A stretch of 32,434 bases of DNA, from positions 1-32,434 of the forward strand of contig CALHXU010000044.1 of the NCBI GenBank assembly GCA_938040365.1. The letters are read 5' to 3'. Shown here piece by piece: positions 26,049 through 32,434 of this stretch (the first letter of the stretch is position 1; each line of letters begins with the position of its first letter). Below the pieces are notes generated by a model that was not told the origin of the DNA, searched no databases, and saw only the letters and a program-made list of their open reading frames with translations. Position numbers and translations under genes: made by a program. Source of the DNA: an uncultured Acidimicrobiales bacterium (lineage in GTDB: Bacteria > Actinomycetota > Acidimicrobiia > Acidimicrobiales > SHLQ01).

Positions 26049-27347
26049 ATGGCTGTAACCGAGATTCAATCAACTTCGCGCATTGCGGTGGTTGGTACGG
26101 GTTATGTGGGGCTTACGACCGGTGCGTGCTTTGCGCAGTTAGGTCATGACGTGTTGTGCGCCGATATCGATCCGGCAAAGGTCGAGATGTTGAAGCGCGG
26201 CGAGATTCCAATCCATGAGGATGGATTGGAGACGATCGTTCAGGAGAATCAGAAGGCGGGTCGTCTGAGCTTTACGTTGGGCGCTGCTGAAGCGGTGAAG
26301 GGTCGCGAGTTCATCTACCTGTGCGTGCCAACACCCCAGGGTGCCGATGGCCGGGCAGACCTTTCCTATGTCGAGGCCGCTGCCAAAGAGATTGCACCGC
26401 ACCTAGATCGCGGCGCGATCGTGGTCAACAAGTCGACGGTTCCGGTCGGGTCGACGTTGTTGGTCGAGCGCGCTATGGGCCGCCCCGATGTGCACGTGGT
26501 GTCAAACCCCGAGTTCTTGCGAGAGGGTTCGGCGGTCGGCGACTTCTTGAACCCTGACCGCGTAGTTATTGGTGCTGAGGATCGCGGCGCGGCGTCTCGT
26601 GTTGCGGCGCTCTACCTCGGTGTTCGTGCCCCGATCTTGATCACCGACCCAGCTTCGGCTGAGACGTGTAAGTACGCAGCAAATGCGTTCCTTGCGACCA
26701 AGATCAGCTTCGCGAATGCGGTTGCGGCGGTGTGTGAGGCTGCGGGAGCCGATGTTGCCGATGTGTTGATGGGTATTGGCTACGACTCGCGCATTGGCCA
26801 CCACTTCCTGCGGCCAGGTCCAGGTTGGGGCGGGTCATGTTTCCCGAAGGACACCAAGGCAATGATCGGTATTGCTGAAGATGTTGGCTATGACTTTGCG
26901 TTCTTGAAGGGCGTTATCGAGGTCAACGAGCAGCAGTTCGACCGTGTCGTCCAAAAGATCGAACTGGCCGCTGGAGACTCGCTCGATGGCGTAACCATCG
27001 GTGTCCTTGGACTGACGTTCAAGGCGGGGACCGACGATATGCGAGACTCGCCATCGATCGAGATCGTGTCTCGTTTGGTCGCCGCAGGTGCAAACGTTCG
27101 TGCCTACGACCCGGTTGGCAAGGAATGCCCGATCGAAGAGGTCGTGGTCGTCGACGACGCGTACGCTGCAGCAGAGGGAGCCGAGGTCCTCGCGATCCTC
27201 ACCGAGTGGGAAGAATTCAAGTTTCTCGACCTCGACAAGATCGCAGAAGTCATGACGAACAAGCACATCGTCGATGGCCGCAACCTGTTAGATCGCGGCG
27301 CGGTTCGCCGTCGTGGCTTCACCTACCAAGGGATTGGTCGCTCATAG
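26049..27347 (+). CDS. ugd: UDP-glucose 6-dehydrogenase
   Basis: IAVVGTGYVGLTTGACFAQLGHDVLCADID; GPGWGGSCFPKDTKA; AAGGAG upstream of ATG 26049. Confidence 0.95.
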   Translation: MAVTEIQSTSRIAVVGTGYVGLTTGACFAQLGHDVLCADIDPAKVEMLKRGEIPIHEDGLETIVQENQKAGRLSFTLGAAEAVKGREFIYLCVPTPQGADGRADLSYVEAAAKEIAPHLDRGAIVVNKSTVPVGSTLLVERAMGRPDVHVVSNPEFLREGSAVGDFLNPDRVVIGAEDRGAASRVAALYLGVRAPILITDPASAETCKYAANAFLATKISFANAVAAVCEAAGADVADVLMGIGYDSRIGHHFLRPGPGWGGSCFPKDTKAMIGIAEDVGYDFAFLKGVIEVNEQQFDRVVQKIELAAGDSLDGVTIGVLGLTFKAGTDDMRDSPSIEIVSRLVAAGANVRAYDPVGKECPIEEVVVVDDAYAAAEGAEVLAILTEWEEFKFLDLDKIAEVMTNKHIVDGRNLLDRGAVRRRGFTYQGIGRS

Positions 27348-28286
27348 ATGGCTCGTGTCGTGATTACCGGCGGGGCCGGGTTTTTAGGGAGCCACCTCGG
27401 AGATGCGTTGTTAGCCCGAGGCGATCAGGTCGTTGCAATGGACAACCTGGTCACCGGCGAAACTCGAAACATCGAGCACAACTTTGGTAAGGACGGCTTT
27501 GAGTTCGTCAATGCCGATGTGTCGAACTACATGTGGGTCCCCGGCGATGTTGATGTAGTGATGCATTTCGCGTCGCCGGCGTCACCGATCGACTATTTGG
27601 AAATGCCGATACAGACCCTCAAGGTTGGCTCGCTCGGCACGCACAACGCGCTTGGTCTGGCTAAGGCAAAGGGTGCGAAGTTCTTCATGGCATCGACCTC
27701 TGAGGTGTACGGGGATCCAATGGTTCACCCACAGACCGAGGACTACTGGGGCAACGTCAACCCCGTTGGACCTCGGGGTTGCTACGACGAAGCAAAGCGC
27801 TTTTCTGAGGCGATGACGATGGCATATCACACCCACCACGGCCTCGACACGCGGATCGTTCGCATCTTCAACACCTACGGGCCTCGAATGCGACCAAACG
27901 ATGGTCGTGTGGTTTCGAACTTTATTGTGCAGGCGCTCCAAGGCGAAGATCTCACGATTTATGGAGACGGCTCGCAGACCCGCAGCTTTACCTACGTTGC
28001 CGATGAGGTTCGCGGATTCTTGGCGTTGCTCGACTCTGAAGTGAACACGCCGGTCAACATTGGAAACACAAACGAGTTCACGATCTCTGAGTTGGCCGAG
28101 CTGGTGACCGAGATGGTCGACACCAAGAGCACGGTGACCTATCACGACCTTCCAGTCGATGACCCAATGCAGCGCAAGCCCGATATCACCAAGGCGAAAG
28201 AGCTGCTGGGATGGGAACCCACCGTGCAATTGCGTGAGGGCCTCGAACACACGATTGCGTACTTCAAGGAACTCCTCGAGGGTTGA
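27348..28286 (+). CDS. uxs: UDP-glucuronate decarboxylase (UDP-xylose synthase)
   Basis: [68 protein letters not shown]. Confidence 0.9.
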   Translation: MARVVITGGAGFLGSHLGDALLARGDQVVAMDNLVTGETRNIEHNFGKDGFEFVNADVSNYMWVPGDVDVVMHFASPASPIDYLEMPIQTLKVGSLGTHNALGLAKAKGAKFFMASTSEVYGDPMVHPQTEDYWGNVNPVGPRGCYDEAKRFSEAMTMAYHTHHGLDTRIVRIFNTYGPRMRPNDGRVVSNFIVQALQGEDLTIYGDGSQTRSFTYVADEVRGFLALLDSEVNTPVNIGNTNEFTISELAELVTEMVDTKSTVTYHDLPVDDPMQRKPDITKAKELLGWEPTVQLREGLEHTIAYFKELLEG

Positions 28287-28302
28287 TAACGCACGCGTAG
28301 AT

Positions 28303-28352
28303 AGCGCTGCGGGCGAGTTGGGGATAGTACGCTCGCGTACCCATGCAGCGCT
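28303..28352. promoter_or_regulatory. Nested inverted repeats between uxs and downstream glycosyltransferase
   Basis: AGCGCTGC(28303-28310)/GCAGCGCT(28345-28352) enclosing GTACG-CTCG-CGTAC (28327-28340). Confidence 0.5.
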
Positions 28353-28371
28353 CTGACCACCGTGACTCGCA

Positions 28372-29457
28372 ATGAAGGTGGCGTTCACGCTCACCCAGTG
28401 CGCGCATCGCGTGCCCGGTGGAAGCGCAGTCGCTGCGCTCGAGCTTCAGCATTCGCTGTTATCGCAGCATCCGCTGTCGCTCACGAGCGTCGGCGCACGT
28501 GATTTACGCTTTGGCATCGGACGTGGTATTCCCGATCCCTCGGTGCACTACCCGCTTCCGTACGCCGCGGTCTATGAACTGTGGAACCGCTCGGCATTGG
28601 GTGGAGTCGAACGGCTCGTTCCCGACGCTGACGTCGTGCATGTAACGCTCGGCTTTTGCCCGGAGCGGTCGCGCATTCCCCAGGTATGCACAGTCCACGA
28701 CATGTTTCCGTTCACCCACCCCGAAACGTTGACAAGCCGTGGCGCAAAGGTGCTACGAACCGGCCTTGAACGGGTGATCGGGCGCGCCGACCTCATCACC
28801 ACACCGAGCCAGGCGAGTGCCGATGAATTGATCGCCCACGGGGGTAACGCCGAACGCATTCGCGTCGTGCCATGGGGAGCGACTCCAGAGACTTTCGCTG
28901 ACCCCGACGCGGCGTCCGCGTTAGCGCACCTCGCGCTTCCCGAACGGTTCGTGCTGTTTGCAGGGACGGTCGAGCCGAGAAAAAACCTCGATGTTCTACT
29001 CGCGGCGATGGCGCTTACCGACGAGTCTGTCAACTTGGTCCTGGTGGGCCCTACGGGCTGGGGAGAGATCGCAACTCGCATTCCGAACTTGGGCACCGAG
29101 CGCATTCACCTACTCGGAATGCAGCCGAGGCGAGTGCTTCTCGGGTTGATGACCGCCGCGTCGGCGGTGTGTATGCCGAGTCTCGCCGAGGGTTTCGGAC
29201 TCCCCGCGCTCGAAGCGATGGCCCAAGGAACGCCGGTGATACACAGCGACACGCCAGCGTTGCGCGAGGTGGTCGGAGCTGGTGGGGAGGCGGTTGCTGT
29301 CGATGACGTTCCCGGCTGGGCCGCAGCAATGTCGTCGTTCGTCCTCGATCGCGAACGGTCGGTCGAGCTCGGTCGAGACGCCAAGAAGATCGCGGCGCCC
29401 TTCACCTGGGAGCGGACCGGCGAATTGATGCGCTCGGTCTACGAGGAACTGATATGA
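28372..29457 (+). CDS. Glycosyltransferase family 4
   Basis: LFAGTVEPRKNLDVLLAAM; PSLAEGFGLPALEAMAQGTPVI. Confidence 0.9.
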   Translation: MKVAFTLTQCAHRVPGGSAVAALELQHSLLSQHPLSLTSVGARDLRFGIGRGIPDPSVHYPLPYAAVYELWNRSALGGVERLVPDADVVHVTLGFCPERSRIPQVCTVHDMFPFTHPETLTSRGAKVLRTGLERVIGRADLITTPSQASADELIAHGGNAERIRVVPWGATPETFADPDAASALAHLALPERFVLFAGTVEPRKNLDVLLAAMALTDESVNLVLVGPTGWGEIATRIPNLGTERIHLLGMQPRRVLLGLMTAASAVCMPSLAEGFGLPALEAMAQGTPVIHSDTPALREVVGAGGEAVAVDDVPGWAAAMSSFVLDRERSVELGRDAKKIAAPFTWERTGELMRSVYEELI

Positions 29458-30551
29458 CCAATGCGAATGCTCCAGCCGTGATTCTCGCCGCCGGAACGTG
29501 CACGGGAGCAGGAACGTCGGTAGCGCTCGTCGTTGCGTGCCAAACGCTTTCCGAACAGGTCGCCAGTGGGCGGATCGAATCGGCCGAGGTCCACATTCCT
29601 CGCGGCGCGAACGAGGCTCGGGCCGCAGCTGTTGGGCTCACTGTGCGCGAGCAGACTCGGGTCGCAGCGATTGTTGAGGAGCTCTTCGGTCGCCACCGAG
29701 CCGGTACCTATATCGGCTTTGCCGACCGCCTTCCGCTCATGGGTCGAAGCGCTGGTTCAACAATCATGGTGGTGCAAAACCCGCATCTCTATGAGCCGTC
29801 CAACGCACCGTCCATCGGCGGGCTTGCGCGCACAGCGCTCACGTGGTGGGCGAAACGTTCGGCGACCACGGCCGATCTGATCATCTGCGCAACAAACGCC
29901 AGCAGCGAGGCGCTACTGCGCGCAATTCCAACGGTCGACAGGACGCGGATCGAGGTTCGGCTCATCCGGCCCCAAACACCGCCGGCCCGAACGGGTCTCT
30001 CGCCAGAGATTCGTCGAGTGCTGCTGCTCGGGGACCTCTATGCCTACAAACGCTTCGACGTTGCGCTCGACGGCATCAGGACCTGGGCTGAATCGACTGG
30101 TGTTGCCCGCGAAGTCGAAGTCATCCACTGTGGGGCCGTACAAGATCGAGAAGCCACCGAAGCGTTCGAAGAGGCAATTCGCAGGGCGTCGTCGGCCGGG
30201 CTGGCGGTATCGGTTCGAGGATCGGTCTCCCACGACGAAGCGATGGAGGAACTCGCACGCGCTGACCTGCTGGTTTCTGCTTCCGAGGTCGAGACACAAG
30301 GTCTGACGATTCTCGAGGCGCTCGCCGTTGGGGTGCCCGTCGTGGCTCGCGCTATCGGCCCGGTCGAGAGCGTGGCGGGGGACGCGTATCAACGGTTCGC
30401 GCAAGACGGTGGTGGGGAAGAGGTCGCCGAAGCCATCGGCGCGATCGTGGCGCTCGATGCACGAGAACGCCTTGTCGAGCGCGGCCTCGGGAAAGCCGAT
30501 ATTGGAGTGGGCTGGGACCTACTGCCAGTTGGTCTAAGCTCCGCGACGTGA
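29454..30551 (+). CDS. Glycosyltransferase (GT-B, GT4-like)
   Basis: LLGDLYAYKRFDVALDGI; SASEVETQGLTILEALAVGVPVVA; ATGA overlap. Confidence 0.8.
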   Translation: MTNANAPAVILAAGTCTGAGTSVALVVACQTLSEQVASGRIESAEVHIPRGANEARAAAVGLTVREQTRVAAIVEELFGRHRAGTYIGFADRLPLMGRSAGSTIMVVQNPHLYEPSNAPSIGGLARTALTWWAKRSATTADLIICATNASSEALLRAIPTVDRTRIEVRLIRPQTPPARTGLSPEIRRVLLLGDLYAYKRFDVALDGIRTWAESTGVAREVEVIHCGAVQDREATEAFEEAIRRASSAGLAVSVRGSVSHDEAMEELARADLLVSASEVETQGLTILEALAVGVPVVARAIGPVESVAGDAYQRFAQDGGGEEVAEAIGAIVALDARERLVERGLGKADIGVGWDLLPVGLSSAT

Positions 30552-31762
30552 AAATTCAGGTCATCTGCCCTCACTTTGAGCCAGACAGCGCACCGACCGG
30601 CGAGTTCATGAGTGCAATCGTCAACAACCTCGGCGAGATGGGCCACGAGCTCCACGTGATTACGGCGCCACCGTGGTACCGCCACCATGCGGTTGAGGAC
30701 GGCTGGCCGAAGAAACTGACACAAACCGAGAAGCGGTCGTGGGGCGAGATCACGAGGGTGTACCCGTTCCCGACCGACAAGACAAACATCGCGGCGCGTG
30801 CGGCTGGGTTTGTTGGCTTTAGCGCGGTCGGTCTCGCACGCGCGGTCATCGATCGTTTCTCGCCCGATGTCGTCTTTGCGATGTCGCCGCCATTGTCGCT
30901 CGGCGTGGCCGGTTGGCTCGCCGCCAAGCGTCGTGGCGTTCCGTTCGTCTTCAACATTCAAGATGTCTTTCCCGATGTCGCCGTCGAGACCGGGACGATC
31001 ACGAACGAAAAGGTGATCGAGGCAGCGAGAAAGCTCGAGAAGTTTGTGTACGACAAGGCCGACGTGGTGACCGTGTTGAGCGAAGAGATGCAGCGCAACG
31101 TCGAAGGAAAGAGTGGATCGCGAACCGAGATCATTCCGAACTTTGTCGACTTGTCGACCTTTGAACCCATGCCGCTCGAGAACAGCTACCGCGAAGAGTA
31201 CGGACTCGTTGGGAAACGGGTCGTGATGTATTGCGGGAACGTCGGGTTTAGCCAGTCGATCGAACTGCTCGCCGATGCCGCTCGCGAGATGGTCGACGTT
31301 GCCGATCTCGTCTTTGTGGTCAACGGCGGTGGTTCAGCGATTGGTGAAGTACATCGTCGGGCTCAGGGCCTCGACAACTTTCGGGTTATCCCGTACCAGC
31401 CGGTCGAACGGGTGCCCGAGGTGCTCTCGGCCGCCGACGTGCATGTCATACCGCTGCGACAAGGTCTGGCGTGGTCGAGCGTCCCGTCCAAGCTGTACAA
31501 AATCTTGGCCGTCGAACGGCCGGTGATTGCGAGCGTGGACGAAGGGACCGAGGTCGGCAACGTAGTTATCGAGGCTGGAGCGGGGTACGCCGTGCCGCCC
31601 GATGATGCTCGTGAGCTTGTCGATGCGTTGCGGAAAATGCTGAGCTCACAAGTCGATATGGCTGCGATGGGATTAGCGGGTCGGTCGTGGGTGCAGGAGT
31701 GGACGACGCCGCGGCGTGCCGCCGAAGCCTACGAGAAGCTCTTTGCATCGCTCATCGATTGA
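30548..31762 (+). CDS. Glycosyltransferase family 4 (WbuB-like)
   Basis: KIQVICPHFEPDSAPTGEF; FVFNIQDVFPDVAVETG; VVMYCGNVGFSQSIELL; GTGA overlap. Confidence 0.88.
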   Translation: MKIQVICPHFEPDSAPTGEFMSAIVNNLGEMGHELHVITAPPWYRHHAVEDGWPKKLTQTEKRSWGEITRVYPFPTDKTNIAARAAGFVGFSAVGLARAVIDRFSPDVVFAMSPPLSLGVAGWLAAKRRGVPFVFNIQDVFPDVAVETGTITNEKVIEAARKLEKFVYDKADVVTVLSEEMQRNVEGKSGSRTEIIPNFVDLSTFEPMPLENSYREEYGLVGKRVVMYCGNVGFSQSIELLADAAREMVDVADLVFVVNGGGSAIGEVHRRAQGLDNFRVIPYQPVERVPEVLSAADVHVIPLRQGLAWSSVPSKLYKILAVERPVIASVDEGTEVGNVVIEAGAGYAVPPDDARELVDALRKMLSSQVDMAAMGLAGRSWVQEWTTPRRAAEAYEKLFASLID

Positions 31763-31847
31763 GCGCAACGAACCGGCGATTTTGAAGATTGGTCAAGGTT
31801 CCCGTTAGTGCCCCCTCGTTCGTTCAATAAGGCGCTAGCGTTATTAC

Positions 31848-32434
31848 GTGGCACGATCAGATTCTTCCGACAGTAACGTTTCAGATTCCTCAAAAAAGGT
31901 TGCGAAAGCAGCAAAAGCGGGAGCGACTCCGGCGTCATCGACCGGTCGTGACTCAAATGGAACGGGCTTTCGAATGGCGATGCTCGGCGTGGTCGTGCTC
32001 GGCACGGCGCTCGTTGCCTTTTCGTGGAACGCACGAGACGTCGAAGCGCTGTCACCGTCGTTTAACGACCATTGGCACATTCCCTACGGCATCTACGACT
32101 GCACTGCCGAAAGTTTCCAGATCCCGCTGGAGAACCCGAACTTCCCAACCCATTCGGGTATCCACACCCACAGCGATGGGGTTGTCCACGCTCACCCGTT
32201 TAGTTCTGCTGCGACTGGCCGGAACGCAACGGTCGGCACCTTCCTCGATGCAACCACTGCACAGTTCGATGGCGACGAATCGCTGACCTTTGCCGACCGG
32301 CCTGAGCTTGCTGCTGGTGCCGACTGCGGTGGCGAAGAGGCAATCTTGCAGATCGCACGTTTCGATGCGTTCGGCGCTACCGAGCCGATCGAGGTGGTTA
32401 CCGAGGATCTTGAAGACTTCCGTTTCCTCGAGGA
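31848..32434 (+). CDS. Membrane-anchored hypothetical protein with His-rich motifs, truncated by window end
   Basis: GTG 31848 reads MARSDSSDSNVSDSSKKVAKAAK...GFRMAMLGVVVLGTALVAFSW...DHWHIPYGIYDC...HTHSDGVVHAHPF... open to the window end; absent from the ORF track. Confidence 0.7.
   Translation, partial: MARSDSSDSNVSDSSKKVAKAAKAGATPASSTGRDSNGTGFRMAMLGVVVLGTALVAFSWNARDVEALSPSFNDHWHIPYGIYDCTAESFQIPLENPNFPTHSGIHTHSDGVVHAHPFSSAATGRNATVGTFLDATTAQFDGDESLTFADRPELAAGADCGGEEAILQIARFDAFGATEPIEVVTEDLEDFRFLE

Noticed and set aside
26049-27347. ugd considered as recently transferred because of its GTT/TTG-rich codon style
   Set aside because: Difference is mild by eye and could reflect expression level; no mobile element signatures flank it.

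Overview
High-GC actinobacterial chromosomal window, probably Acidimicrobiia/Ilumatobacter-like (inferred from gene content and codon style). It is densely coding, with no RNA genes, CRISPR arrays or transposases that I could see. It opens inside the 3' end of a lipoyl synthase gene and ends inside an unfinished membrane-anchored His-motif protein; both edge genes are missing from the ORF track. Recognisable content: ung, pepA, a rarD/EamA transporter, a Sir2 deacylase, a rhodanese-MoeB fusion, a complete dTDP-L-rhamnose operon (rmlA-rmlC-rmlB-rmlD), a SpoIID/LytB protein with an inserted GDWDGDG repeat array, an LpdA-like flavoprotein, an acyl-CoA carboxylase alpha subunit with a divergent birA, an LCP protein, UDP-glucose dehydrogenase plus UDP-xylose synthase, and five glycosyltransferases. 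The most interesting region is the minus-strand operon at 16243-20215. It encodes a MauE-like membrane protein, a Tat-exported Cys-rich protein resembling the methylamine dehydrogenase light chain (MauA) fused to a GDWNGDG propeller-type repeat array with an exact 135-bp period, a MauD-like thioredoxin, a 23-aa hydrophobic microprotein candidate, a polytopic membrane protein and an unknown protein. There is no mauB or mauG in the window, so this may be a repurposed mau maturation system. A second pattern is a recurrent TANNNT-(6-9 nt)-start-codon arrangement upstream of many genes, which suggests widespread leaderless transcription.
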